From NCBI RefSeq assembly GCF_001890765.1, contig NZ_KV878783.1, forward strand, positions 2,627,840 to 2,691,839: a stretch of 64,000 bases of DNA, given 5' to 3'. Of the stretch, positions 9,465 through 17,426 are shown in pieces. Below the pieces are notes generated by a model, which made no database searches, had not been told where the DNA came from, and saw nothing but the letters and a program-made list of their open reading frames with translations. The translations under genes and the position numbers were made by a program. The DNA is from Spirulina major PCC 6313 (GTDB lineage: Bacteria > Cyanobacteriota > Cyanobacteriia > Cyanobacteriales > Spirulinaceae). Position 1 is the first letter of the stretch. The number at the start of each line of letters is the position of its first letter.

Positions 9465-10559
9465 ATGCCAGGTCACGATCAACTCAGTGAGCGACAACAA
9501 CATATCCTGTGGGCAACGGTGCGGCGGTATGTTGCCACCGCCGAACCGGTCGGCTCCAAAGCGTTAGCCGACGAGTACGATTTTCAAGTCAGTTCCGCCA
9601 CGATTCGTAATACCATGGGTCGCCTCGAAAAGGTGGGCTTGCTCTATCAACCCCACACCTCCGCCGGGCGTGTCCCCTCGGATTCAGGCTATCGGGTCTA
9701 TGTGGATCAATTGATCACCCTTAATGATCTGTCGGGCCAGCACCTCCGCGCCCTCTATCAGCAAAAACTGGACTGGCAAACCTATCACCTCGAACAGATT
9801 CTCCAACGGGCCGCGCAGATTCTCGCCACCCTCAGCGGCTATATTGCCCTGATCACCCTGCCCCACAACACCAACCAAACCATCCAGCATCTTCAGGTGT
9901 TGCCGATTAACGACACCCAAGGAATGTTAATTATTGTCACCGATGCCTACCAAACCCAATCGGTGCTGCTGGATTTGGAAACGCTGCTGGGATTAGAGGC
10001 GATCGCCGACGATGACGATTGGGCGATCGAAGATGAACTGCAAATCCTCTCCAACTTCCTCAACCAAAAATTGCGCGGCCAAGCCCTCGCCACCCTCCAA
10101 CAGGTCAACTGGCAAGAACTCGGCGAAGAGTTTCGCCGCTATAGCAACCTCGTGCAGCAGGTGTTAACCGAGGTTCTGCGCCGCTGTCAAACCCCGACGG
10201 TGATGCCCATCTTGATCCACGGGTTCGCCGAAGCCCTGCGCCAACCGGAATTTTCCGAAGTGCAGCAGATTCAAGCCCTCCTCCATCTTTTGGAAAAAGA
10301 ACAAGAGCAACTCTTTCCCCTCATGTTCACCGCGCCAGCCCCCACCCCGCAGCGGGTAACGGTGCGCATCGGCTCGGAAAACTCCCTCGAACCCCTCAAC
10401 AGTTGCACCCTCATTTCTGCCCAATATTCCCATGGCACAACCCCCGTGGGCAGTGTGGGGTTAATTGGCCCAACACGGATGCTCTACGAAAATGCGATCG
10501 CCCTCGTTGAATCCACCGCCCAATACCTCACCGACTCCCTCACCAACGGCCTCGCCTAA
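9465..10559 (+). CDS. hrcA: Heat-inducible transcription repressor HrcA
   Basis: 364 aa from ATG 9465 (a TTG two codons upstream is the alternative). The N-terminal winged helix (LSERQQHILWATVRRYV, AEPVGSKALADEY, SSATIRNTMGRLEKVGLL, PHTSAGRVPSDSGYRVYVD) is diagnostic. The middle and C-terminal regulatory region ends in the conserved pattern SVGLIGPTRMLYENAIALVE. HrcA binds CIRCE operators upstream of groESL and related chaperone genes and needs GroEL for activity. I see no CIRCE element near this gene and no chaperone gene in the window, so it acts in trans. A strong terminator follows at 10628-10650. Confidence 0.97.
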   Translation: MPGHDQLSERQQHILWATVRRYVATAEPVGSKALADEYDFQVSSATIRNTMGRLEKVGLLYQPHTSAGRVPSDSGYRVYVDQLITLNDLSGQHLRALYQQKLDWQTYHLEQILQRAAQILATLSGYIALITLPHNTNQTIQHLQVLPINDTQGMLIIVTDAYQTQSVLLDLETLLGLEAIADDDDWAIEDELQILSNFLNQKLRGQALATLQQVNWQELGEEFRRYSNLVQQVLTEVLRRCQTPTVMPILIHGFAEALRQPEFSEVQQIQALLHLLEKEQEQLFPLMFTAPAPTPQRVTVRIGSENSLEPLNSCTLISAQYSHGTTPVGSVGLIGPTRMLYENAIALVESTAQYLTDSLTNGLA

Positions 10560-10627
10560 CCGGAGCGATCGCCCTAACCCACCGATTAACGTAATGTCAT
10601 GTCCCTAGAACACATTGCCCCAGAATA

Positions 10628-10650
10628 AAAGCCCAGACAAGCTGGGCTTT
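10628..10650. terminator. Hairpin terminator between hrcA and DUF4278 gene
   Basis: Perfect 9-bp inverted repeat AAAGCCCAG / CTGGGCTTT around a 5-nt loop, with A residues before and T residues after, so it can work in both directions. It sits between the convergent hrcA and DUF4278 genes. Confidence 0.85.
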
Positions 10651-10689
10651 AGAGTCAACGGCAGCAATCAGACGGATTGACATCTTTAG

Positions 10690-11100
10690 TTAAGATGCAA
10701 GCTGTTCTGATTCCTGTTGGAGTAGCGAGACGAGGGAATCATCGCCACGGTTTTGTGCCACTTGAATCCGTCGCTCTAAATCTTGTTTGATGTTGTCGAA
10801 GTGAACAGCAGAAAAAGCGTTTTGGGCCTTGGGGGCATGGGGTGGGGAAGAAGAACAGTGGCAAGAGCGAGCGATCGCCGCCAATTGTGCTTTGATTTTA
10901 ACCTCGGTTTGAATTTCCGGACAGCGTTGATAAGTCACGCCGCGATAGCACAAATTAGACTTAGGCTCTAGAGCGGGAACATGGCGCGGATAGCGTAAAT
11001 GATACGCTTGACTGCGGTATTTCCCGCTCAACTCACTTTCACTCACCTCCAAGGAAAGAGAATGGCAATTATGCTGAACGCCACGATAACAAAGCTGCAT
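10690..11100 (-). CDS. DUF4278 domain protein (two repeats plus C-terminal extension)
   Basis: 136 aa. Begins MQLCYRGVQHNC and carries a second copy of the signature, NLCYRGVTYQRC, so two YRG motifs lie within one DUF4278 unit of about 60 residues. A linker with CHCSSSPP and a helical C-terminus (FDNIKQDLERRIQVAQNRGDDSLVSLLQQE) follow. DUF4278 proteins are small, nearly restricted to cyanobacteria and of unknown function. The gene lies downstream of a shorter paralog (11191-11373) and was probably produced by tandem duplication; the acidic C-terminal extension is specific to this copy. Confidence 0.75.
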   Translation of the reverse strand: MQLCYRGVQHNCHSLSLEVSESELSGKYRSQAYHLRYPRHVPALEPKSNLCYRGVTYQRCPEIQTEVKIKAQLAAIARSCHCSSSPPHAPKAQNAFSAVHFDNIKQDLERRIQVAQNRGDDSLVSLLQQESEQLAS

Positions 11101-11190
11101 AGTGATTTAAATCCGTGATTGCTAAAAAAGTTTGAATGAGTTAAAAACGATGGGAACTTAATGCAACCCTGACCCACATCGTCACACCAT

Positions 11191-11373
11191 TTAATGTGTG
11201 TAGCGAATGCCGCGATAGATCAATTGGTGATCCTGCTGAAGGGTTTGAGCATATTGACCATAGCGATGAACACGCCAAGGAGCGCCACGATACTGTCCGG
11301 CAACTTCGCCTTCTTTAACATCCACTGTCGTATGTTGAGGCTTATAAATGACGCCACGATAAGATAACTGCAT
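11191..11373 (-). CDS. DUF4278 domain protein (minimal form)
   Basis: 60 aa, essentially one DUF4278 unit: MQLSYRGVIYKPQ at the start, AGQYRGAPWRVHRY in the middle and LIYRGIRYTH at the end. A clear Shine-Dalgarno GGAGGAA lies just upstream of the ATG at 11373. It is the paralog of the gene 90 bp downstream on the same strand. Function unknown. In this family the conserved YRG motifs are thought to be structural; no catalytic residues are visible. Confidence 0.75.
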   Translation of the reverse strand: MQLSYRGVIYKPQHTTVDVKEGEVAGQYRGAPWRVHRYGQYAQTLQQDHQLIYRGIRYTH

Positions 11374-11587
11374 TTCTCTTCCTCCGCAAACAATTCTGTA
11401 TCTAATCTAACAATTTACCGCCGTTGACCGGCTTAATGTTACGAAAATTTGACATAGTGGAGCGATCGCCCCAGCCAATCAGGCCCTCATCCAGGCAATC
11501 CCCACGGGCCAGTTTATGCCCCGATCGTCAACCACTGGCCCCAAACTTGTTAGGCTAGATCCATTTTCAAGATCCACCTCGAACGCT

Positions 11588-12016
11588 ATGACCGCATCTT
11601 TATTTCACCTGGCGATCCCCATTAACGACATTGACCAGGCTAAAACGTTCTATGTGGAGGGTCTCGGCTGCACAGTTGGGCGCGAATCCCCCCAAGCGAT
11701 AATCCTCAATTTCTGGGACCATCAAGTGGTGGCCCATGTCACCCCCGATCCCCTCACTCCCCAAAAGGGCATCTATCCCCGTCATTTTGGCCTCATTTTC
11801 CCTGATGAAGCCGATTGGGAAACCACCCTCGATCGCGCCAAAACCCACAATCTCCAGTTTCGGGAATCGGAGAAACGCCGCTTTCCTGGCAAGGTGACGG
11901 AGCACCGTACTTTTTTCCTCGAAGACCCTTTTTATAATCTTCTGGAGTTTAAATACTATTGCCACCCGGAGTCGATTTTTAGCCCTCAGGAGGGGGCACA
12001 AGTGGGCGATCGCTAA
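11588..12016 (+). CDS. VOC (glyoxalase/dioxygenase-like) family protein
   Basis: 142 aa from ATG 11588; the frame runs upstream to 11516 but the family begins at FHLAIPINDIDQAKTFY. Two beta-alpha-beta-beta-beta modules are recognisable. Candidate metal ligands are H9 of FHLAIP, the histidine of PRHFGLIF and the glutamate of NLLEFKYY near the end. The segment FFLEDPFYNLLEFKYY is common in VOC proteins labelled dioxygenase or glyoxalase. The substrate cannot be inferred and there is no operon partner. Confidence 0.8.
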   Translation: MTASLFHLAIPINDIDQAKTFYVEGLGCTVGRESPQAIILNFWDHQVVAHVTPDPLTPQKGIYPRHFGLIFPDEADWETTLDRAKTHNLQFRESEKRRFPGKVTEHRTFFLEDPFYNLLEFKYYCHPESIFSPQEGAQVGDR

Positions 12017-12133
12017 CCCTCACCCCAGTTAATTCCCTCGTGCAAGGGGCGAAAGCACCCTGATCTGCTCACCACGGAACAATAGGCAAGGCGGCTGATG
12101 AAACTTACGGAAATAATCCGGTAATTCCGTCAT

Positions 12134-12150
12134 GCGAGCATCTTGCTCGC
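12134..12150. repeat. GCGAGCA-TCT-TGCTCGC hairpin
   Basis: Perfect 7-bp inverted repeat around 3 nt in the 227-bp spacer between the VOC gene and the convergent membrane-protein gene. There is no T-tract. It resembles short palindromes scattered in cyanobacterial spacers. Only one copy is seen in this window. Confidence 0.6.
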
Positions 12151-12243
12151 TAGAGGTTGAGAGCCGTTTTCAATGGCCGGATGAAATGGTTACCTCCATC
12201 AGCCCCTTGATGTCTTAATCGCATCCGCATCACACTGGGGAGC

Positions 12244-12885
12244 TTACTTTTCGTTGGTGAGGGGGATAAAAAGTTTTTGTTTGGCGGCGTATTGCCAGGC
12301 AATGCCGTCGGGGTCTTTTTCTCGGCTCCAGTCGGAGAAGCTGCTGTCGGATTTGCGCTTGGTGAGGGTTCCGGAATGGACATCGAGGCGTTTGGCGAGT
12401 TCCGCTTGGATGAGGGCTTTTTGGGGGGTGGGATCGCTAGGGGTGAGTTCTTCCGGGGTGAGGGCTTCGGGATCGCTGGCTGGGGTGCTGGTGTCAAAGA
12501 TTGCGCCTAAGGCACTGGCGGTGAGGAAATAGTAAAGTGTGCCACGCTCTGGGACGACTTTGCGCTGGGCTCCGTATTCGTTGGCGCGATGTTCGAGGAA
12601 TTGTTGGGCGGTGTTGAGGGCAAGATCGCAACGGAGGGAAAGATCAACCGCTGTGAGGCAGCCTTTATTTTCTTTGAGGAGGGCATTAAAGGCAGGATTG
12701 ATGCGATCGCCCAAGACTTTCCATTGATATTGTTGCCAAAGCCGCAACGCAATACTGAGGGCAACAATGGCAAGCAGAATCGGCCAGGCGGAGTAGAGAA
12801 AGACAACAAACAATGCAAACGGAATAATCAGGATCAAAATTCCGGTAGTGCCTCGATCGATTGCCTGTCCAGCCATGATTCTCAT
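12244..12885 (-). CDS. Hypothetical membrane-anchored protein
   Basis: 213 aa (ATG at 12885, or 12876). An N-terminal hydrophobic hairpin (residues about 14-48: ILILIIPFALFVVFLYSAWPILLAIVALSIALRL, in two helices) anchors a soluble part. Residues about 60-120 (CLTAVDLSLRCDLALNTAQQFLEHRANEYGAQ, then GTLYYFLTAS) read like a winged-helix-type fold. A Pro/Glu/Asp-rich linker follows, then a second small domain (QAELAKRLDVHSGTLTKRKSDSSFSDWSREKDPDGIAW) that again resembles a helix-turn-helix. No named family is recognised. The layout suggests a membrane-tethered protein- or DNA-binding factor, but that is inference. Confidence 0.6.
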   Translation of the reverse strand: MRIMAGQAIDRGTTGILILIIPFALFVVFLYSAWPILLAIVALSIALRLWQQYQWKVLGDRINPAFNALLKENKGCLTAVDLSLRCDLALNTAQQFLEHRANEYGAQRKVVPERGTLYYFLTASALGAIFDTSTPASDPEALTPEELTPSDPTPQKALIQAELAKRLDVHSGTLTKRKSDSSFSDWSREKDPDGIAWQYAAKQKLFIPLTNEK

Positions 12886-12929
12886 CTAGTGCGAAAGTGC
12901 AATAGAGGCAAGTGCCCCTTGCCCCTAGT

Positions 12930-13724
12930 TTACGCTGTCTTGAGCAGACTGGATAACTCTAATCGTTTAAACAGGGCGGCTCTTGCCTGAATTGCAAGGG
13001 AGTCATCGAGTTTCTGCAACGTCACCTGGCGATTGTACTTTTGCAGCAGGGCGGTTTGGATCAGCCAGTCGGCGAGGAAGGGATTTTTGGGCAAGAGGGG
13101 GCCGTGGGAATAGGTGGCGATCGCATGGCGATGCAACGCCCCTTCCCAGCCATCTTCGCCATTGTTGCCGTAGCCAATCATCACTTTGCCGAGGGGTTGA
13201 GTTTCGCCTAAATAGGTACGGCCGCCATGGTTTTCAAACCCCACCACGATCGGCGGTTCGGGCCAGAGGGGTTCGAGGGCGGCAACTAATTCAGGGGAGA
13301 CTAATTCAAAGGCAACATTGCCAATACACCGGGGTGTATTCAAGCCGGGATGTTTGGTGACGAGATCGAGCAACCCTAGGCCGTCAATGCGTTGACCGAT
13401 GCCGGGTTCATAATACTTGCCGAGGAGTTGCGGTGATCCACAGGTAAACACGCCGGGGATGCCGTGGTCGAGTTGCGATCGCAACTTCGCCGCCTTCTCC
13501 CCTTGCAGGTCGCGCATCACGATTTCTTGCTGCCGATCCTGCGCCCCGCCCCCGACGATCACATCCACCTGATCGAACTGCTCCGGGGTGGCATTTTGAT
13601 CTAAACGGACAACGGCAACATCAATGTTGCGCCATTGGCAACGCTGTTGCAGACAGATCACATTGCCGCGATCGCCGTAGGTGCTCATCAAGGTGGGATA
13701 AAGCCAACCAATCCGCAGTTCCAT
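12930..13724 (-). CDS. gatD: GatD-like lipid II isoglutaminyl synthase glutaminase subunit
   Basis: 264 aa class I glutamine amidotransferase of the CobB/CobQ type. The nucleophile is C95 in GVFTCGSPQLLG and the catalytic His is H207 in TYSHGPLLPKNP; VGFENHGGRT is also family-typical. With MurT, GatD amidates the D-glutamate of lipid II in peptidoglycan synthesis. MurT is usually adjacent but no Mur-ligase gene lies on either side here, so the partner must be elsewhere. ATG start at 13724. A cobyric-acid-synthase-like role is less likely because the large synthetase domain is absent. Confidence 0.85.
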   Translation of the reverse strand: MELRIGWLYPTLMSTYGDRGNVICLQQRCQWRNIDVAVVRLDQNATPEQFDQVDVIVGGGAQDRQQEIVMRDLQGEKAAKLRSQLDHGIPGVFTCGSPQLLGKYYEPGIGQRIDGLGLLDLVTKHPGLNTPRCIGNVAFELVSPELVAALEPLWPEPPIVVGFENHGGRTYLGETQPLGKVMIGYGNNGEDGWEGALHRHAIATYSHGPLLPKNPFLADWLIQTALLQKYNRQVTLQKLDDSLAIQARAALFKRLELSSLLKTA

Positions 13725-13803
13725 ACTGTACCCAATCCATTTATTTCAAAAAGTGTGCCACACCCCCTGCCGAAAACCAAGCCTACCCCTGTCTTGGTTA
13801 GGC

Positions 13804-13817
13804 TAGCGCGATCGCGC
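13804..13817. repeat. HIP1-centred 14-bp palindrome
   Basis: AGCGCGATCGCGCT, a perfect palindrome extending the HIP1 octamer by three bases on each side, in the spacer between gatD and the divergent response regulator gene. It may simply be a HIP1 site in a self-complementary context. Confidence 0.6.
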
Positions 13818-13917
13818 TCCTGTCCAGTGGTCGCCAATGCTTTCCCCACCCTCTAAAAATCCTAAACCCACAAGACTGATACAAACTCCTGGCCCATCTC
13901 TCCGTTTTTCCTTGAGG

Positions 13918-13937
13918 CAAGGGGCTTAGTCTCCTTG
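13918..13937. repeat. Degenerate AAGGGGCTTAAGCCCCTT element
   Basis: CAAGGGGCTTAGTCTCCTTG: the same left half as the perfect copies at 14785, 17367 and 60188, but with mismatches in the right half. It lies in the promoter-side spacer of the response regulator gene. Confidence 0.6.
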
Positions 13938-14035
13938 TTTGCCTGTCTCGCTGCGTAAGTCCTGACCCAACTGCTACAGTAAAAGGATCACTAGCGATCC
14001 TGAAAACTCTTAACCTATCCTCCGCCCCTCTGACT

Positions 14036-14731
14036 ATGACCGACATTCCTAAACTCTTATTGGTAGATGATGAACCGGGCCTGCGCGAGGCCGTGCAGAT
14101 CTATCTTGAAGATGACGAAGAATTTGCAGTGACGGCGGTGGCCAGTGCCGCCGAGGCCTGGGTGATGTTGGAAAAAGAGACCTTTGATTTGGTGATTTCT
14201 GACTTGATGATGCCCCAGGTGGATGGCTATCAGTTTTTGCAGCAACTGCGTGAGGATGACCGCTTTAAGAATTTACCCGTAATTTTTCTGACGGCGCGGG
14301 GGATGACGAGCGATCGCATTCAAGGCTATCAAGCTGGCTGTGATGCCTATTTGCCCAAACCCTTCGAGCCGGATGAACTGCTAGCGATGGTGAAAAACCT
14401 GCTGGCGCGGCGAGCCGTGGCCGAAGCCAGCCAAGGGGACAGCGCGAAATTAGAAGCGATCGCCCGCGAACTCGCCAGCATCAAAGGAATGCTCGATCAA
14501 CGCCCCGGCATCACCCAATCCGCATCGCCCATCCATATCGACCTCACCCCCCGCGAGCAAAGTGTCTTAGACCTCGTTGCCCAAGGGTTAATGAATAAAG
14601 AAATTGCCAGCCATCTCGAAACCAGCGTCCGCAACGTCGAGAAATACGTCAGTCGGCTGTTCAGTAAAACAGGTACAAACAGCCGCACCGAACTCGTCCG
14701 CTACGCCCTCGAACATGGCTTAACCCATTAA
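14036..14731 (+). CDS. NarL/LuxR-type response regulator, Rre1/Ycf29-like
   Basis: 231 aa. Receiver domain with acidic pocket D11/D12, phosphoacceptor D56 (LVISDLMMP), the switch Thr in VIFLTARG and the conserved Lys in YLPKPFEPDE. A linker of about 40 residues leads to a LuxR-type HTH (LTPREQSVLDLVAQGLMNKEIA, then SVRNVEKYVSRLFSKTGTNSRTELVRYA). The start LLLVDDEPGLREAVQIYL is very like the Rre1/Ycf29 group, which takes part in heat, osmotic and redox stress responses; that assignment is from memory of the family. No kinase gene is adjacent. Confidence 0.8.
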   Translation: MTDIPKLLLVDDEPGLREAVQIYLEDDEEFAVTAVASAAEAWVMLEKETFDLVISDLMMPQVDGYQFLQQLREDDRFKNLPVIFLTARGMTSDRIQGYQAGCDAYLPKPFEPDELLAMVKNLLARRAVAEASQGDSAKLEAIARELASIKGMLDQRPGITQSASPIHIDLTPREQSVLDLVAQGLMNKEIASHLETSVRNVEKYVSRLFSKTGTNSRTELVRYALEHGLTH

Positions 14732-14784
14732 AAAACCGCTCTATAGCGATCCTCAATCAATCGTAAATCCATAATCCCCGCTAA

Positions 14785-14804
14785 CAAGGGGCTTAAGCCC
14801 CTTG
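14785..14804. repeat. Perfect 20-bp palindrome, CAAGGGGCTT/AAGCCCCTTG
   Basis: Complete self-complementary 20-mer (CAAGGGGCTTAAGCCCCTTG) followed by CCTGTTC, in the spacer after the response regulator gene. The identical 20-mer occurs at 17367-17386 and its 18-bp core at 60188-60205, so this is a dispersed repeat family. It has no T-tract and so is not a standard terminator. Confidence 0.85.
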
Positions 14805-14938
14805 CCTGTTCATGAATCAAATAGGATTGCTATATCAAAATTCTTGAAGCATTTCTGTAGCTTTTAAGGATATTTTCAGATGCTCAAGGGTGGCAGGTTA
14901 GGGTGGAACTAAAGGATTCAAGCGGTGGATTAAAACCC

Positions 14939-15295
14939 ATGATTGACTTCACCCTGGCGAAAACGAAACATGCGATGTGGGGCCTACAATTGAGCACCTA
15001 TATCGGTAGTGATAATGCAACCCCTCCTGCTTCTTGCCTCACCTCCTATCGGCAATGCAAGCTGGGTACGTGGTTGTACAGTGATGGCTTGTCGAGCTAT
15101 GGTCATTTTCCGAAGATGCGAGATCTCGAACGAGTGCATCGGCAACTTCATGAGATGGCCCAGGAGATTGTGACGCTCAAACAGCACAATCAAGTTGCTG
15201 CTGCTCAGCAAAAATTGATCGAGATGCAGACCGTGAGTAATGAGATTTTGCACTTACTCGATCGTGTGAATCAGAAGTTTAGTGAGTTGCGATAG
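14939..15295 (+). CDS. Stand-alone CZB (chemoreceptor zinc-binding) domain protein
   Basis: 118 aa from ATG 14939; an in-frame GTG at 14903 would add 12 residues. The whole protein is one CZB domain: H11 (KTKHAMW), C40 (YRQCKLGTWLYSDG), and H67 and H71 (ERVHRQLHEMA) form the expected 3His-1Cys zinc site. In chemoreceptors and diguanylate cyclases this domain senses zinc or hypochlorous acid through the redox-active cysteine. Here no signalling domain is attached, so it must act on a partner in trans. Flanking genes give no direct clue; the upstream gene is a response regulator. Confidence 0.85.
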   Translation: MIDFTLAKTKHAMWGLQLSTYIGSDNATPPASCLTSYRQCKLGTWLYSDGLSSYGHFPKMRDLERVHRQLHEMAQEIVTLKQHNQVAAAQQKLIEMQTVSNEILHLLDRVNQKFSELR

Positions 15296-15360
15296 GATGG
15301 TCACTCTGTGGACAATGCCCATGCTGGCATCCAATTGACCCTAACCCACACCATCACGCA

Positions 15361-16272
15361 ATGAACCGGACACCCGCCTCAACAACCCTGACGGGAGTTT
15401 TCTATGCTGTCTTCGCCTACGGGGCTTGGGGACTGCTGCCGATCTATTGGAAATTGTTTGGCGTGATTCCGGCGGTGGAGGTGTTGAGCCATCGGATGAT
15501 TTGGTCGATGGTGTTTCTGCTGAGTATTTTGACGGTGCAGCGACGCTGGCCGGAATTGCGGCAGGTGTTGCGATCGCGCCGCCAACTCCTCGGCCTATTC
15601 ATCACCACCAGTTTACTCGCGTTCAATTGGGGCATCTATATCTATGGCGTGAACAGCGATCGCGTCGTCGAAACCAGCCTCGGCTATTACATCTGCCCCC
15701 TCGTCACCATGCTGCTGGGGTTGGTGGTGTTGCGAGAACGCCTGAATTGGGTGCAGTGGGTCGCGGTGAGTTTGGCCGGGGCGGGGGTGGTGATCTTCAT
15801 TCAAGATTTGGGGCAAGTGCCTTGGATTGCCCTAGGGTTAGCCTTTTCCTTTGCACTGTATGGATTGCTGCGCAAAATGATTGCGATCGCGCCCTTGGTG
15901 GGTCTCGCCGTGGAAACCCTGATGATCGCGCCCCTGTTGCTGATTTTAGTGGGGGCCTGGGAACTACAGGGCCTGGGACATTTCACCGCTACCCCCGGCA
16001 TCACCCTCGCCTTTATCGGAGCCGGAGTCGTCACCTCCATGCCGCTACTGTGGTTCAACAACGCCGCCAAACGCCTGCCCCTCGTCAGCCTCGGCTTTTA
16101 TCAATACCTCGCCCCCACCCTACAATTAAGCATCGGGGTCTTTCTCTACCACGAACCCTTCACCACCACCCACGGCATCACCTTCGGCTGTATTTGGGCC
16201 GCCCTCGCCCTCTATTCAGCCAATACCGTGATGCTCAACCGTGTCAAACTCCACGAGCAGTCTTCAGACTAA
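15361..16272 (+). CDS. rarD: RarD family EamA transporter
   Basis: 303 aa with ten predicted transmembrane segments in two EamA halves. The N-terminus GVFYAVFAYGAWGLLPIYWK and the segments EVLSHRMIWS, NWGIYIYGVNSDRVVETSLGYYICPL and GFYQYLAPTLQ are typical of RarD (historically linked to chloramphenicol sensitivity). The transported metabolite is not established for this subfamily. ATG start at 15361. It reads alone, with about 120 bp before the first parA. Confidence 0.9.
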   Translation: MNRTPASTTLTGVFYAVFAYGAWGLLPIYWKLFGVIPAVEVLSHRMIWSMVFLLSILTVQRRWPELRQVLRSRRQLLGLFITTSLLAFNWGIYIYGVNSDRVVETSLGYYICPLVTMLLGLVVLRERLNWVQWVAVSLAGAGVVIFIQDLGQVPWIALGLAFSFALYGLLRKMIAIAPLVGLAVETLMIAPLLLILVGAWELQGLGHFTATPGITLAFIGAGVVTSMPLLWFNNAAKRLPLVSLGFYQYLAPTLQLSIGVFLYHEPFTTTHGITFGCIWAALALYSANTVMLNRVKLHEQSSD

Positions 16273-16392
16273 ATCACCCTCACCCAACCTGCGGCCACGG
16301 GACTATCCATTCCGTAGGGGATTGTGCCAAGATGAGCATGATTTAATTGCGGTTGTTCCGTTCCACCCACGCCATCTGCCACACCAATACCC

Positions 16393-17277
16393 ATGGGATA
16401 TGTTGTTTCAATCGTCAATATGAAAGGGGGCGTGGGTAAAACCACGGTCACGGTCAACATAGCGACCTGTTTAGCGCGGGATTATCAAAAACGGGTGTTG
16501 ATCGTTGACCTCGATACCCAAGTGAACGCCACCTTGAGTGTGATGTCCCCCCTGGACTTTGCCAAGCTCAAAAAAGAACGGCGCACCCTCAAAACCCTGG
16601 TGAATCAAACCATTCAAGCTGATATTGGCCAGCCCTTGAGGATTCAAGAGGTGATTTATCGTGATGTTTGTGGTGTGCCGGGGCTGGATATTTTGGCGGG
16701 GGATGTGGAACTGTTTGATGATTATTTGCTGTCGGCGTTGATCAATACGAAGGCGATCGCTAACCAGCAGAATTACGAAAAAACCTGGAATCGCGTCGAA
16801 AACTACCTGATGCGGATGATCCTCAAACCCGTGATTCGCAACTATGACGTAATTTTGATTGACTTCCCCCCCGGCGATAACCTGATCACCCGCAGTGCCG
16901 TCCTCGCCAGTCATCTTTACCTGATTCCGGCCCGCGCCGAACCCTTGTCCGTGGTGGGGATCGGCTTGCTGGAAAGTCGGATTAAACAGTTGCGGGAATG
17001 CGATCGCACCAAAATTAAAATGATCGGCCTCGCCTACACCGCCCGCGGCCAAGCCAGCAACATGGAACTCAAAGTCAAGCACCGCCTTGAAGCCGAATTT
17101 GGCCCCGCCAACATTTTCGCCACCGAAATCCCCCAAAACGTCGATGTGGCCAAAGCCGTCGAAGACTATCAACCTGTCGTGATCAACAACCCCAAAGCCC
17201 CCGGCGCTCGTGCCTTTCGCAAACTCACCGCCGAATTCCTTCAAAAACTCGCCAAAACCGTGCGCGGCAAAAAATAA
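16393..17277 (+). CDS. ParA/MinD-type ATPase, first of a tandem pair
   Basis: 294 aa. Deviant Walker A KGGVGKTT (residues 11-18) with the signature lysine K11, VLIVDLDTQVNATLS as the A' region and VILIDFPPGDN as Walker B. Typical ParA-like deviations at the C-terminus (TEIPQNVDVAKAVEDYQPVV) place it with cargo- or chromosome-partition ATPases that dimerise on ATP and bind DNA non-specifically. There is no N-terminal HTH. No parB, mcdB or parS-like partner lies beside it. A close paralog follows 150 bp downstream on the same strand. The cargo is unknown. Confidence 0.85.
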   Translation: MGYVVSIVNMKGGVGKTTVTVNIATCLARDYQKRVLIVDLDTQVNATLSVMSPLDFAKLKKERRTLKTLVNQTIQADIGQPLRIQEVIYRDVCGVPGLDILAGDVELFDDYLLSALINTKAIANQQNYEKTWNRVENYLMRMILKPVIRNYDVILIDFPPGDNLITRSAVLASHLYLIPARAEPLSVVGIGLLESRIKQLRECDRTKIKMIGLAYTARGQASNMELKVKHRLEAEFGPANIFATEIPQNVDVAKAVEDYQPVVINNPKAPGARAFRKLTAEFLQKLAKTVRGKK

Positions 17278-17366
17278 CCCCAACCCCAAACAGATTCCGG
17301 TACAGTGCTAAAGGTTCAAGCAATCCGTTTTTTTGCCGGAATAAAGTCCGCCTAACTCTAGGTAAA

Positions 17367-17386
17367 CAAGGGGCTTAAGCCCCTTG
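17367..17386. repeat. Perfect 20-bp palindrome between the two parA paralogs
   Basis: CAAGGGGCTTAAGCCCCTTG, identical to the copy at 14785-14804 and again followed by CCT. It lies about 90 bp after the first and 40 bp before the second parA gene, where it could form a strong hairpin in a joint transcript. Confidence 0.85.
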
Positions 17387-17426
17387 CCTCCCTCCCTTTC
17401 TGCCTTTATATCTCTGCCTTTACGCC

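Noticed and set aside
12907-12923. GGCAAG/CTTGCC hairpin upstream of the 12244-12885 gene as a gatD terminator
   Set aside because: Six-base stem with no T-run; too weak to call.
15426-16346. 306-codon plus-strand frame overlapping rarD
   Set aside because: Arg/His/Pro-rich product in the +2 frame of rarD; rarD has full family conservation.
16471-17289. 272-codon minus-strand frame opposite the first parA
   Set aside because: Shadow of the ParA gene, no recognisable motif.
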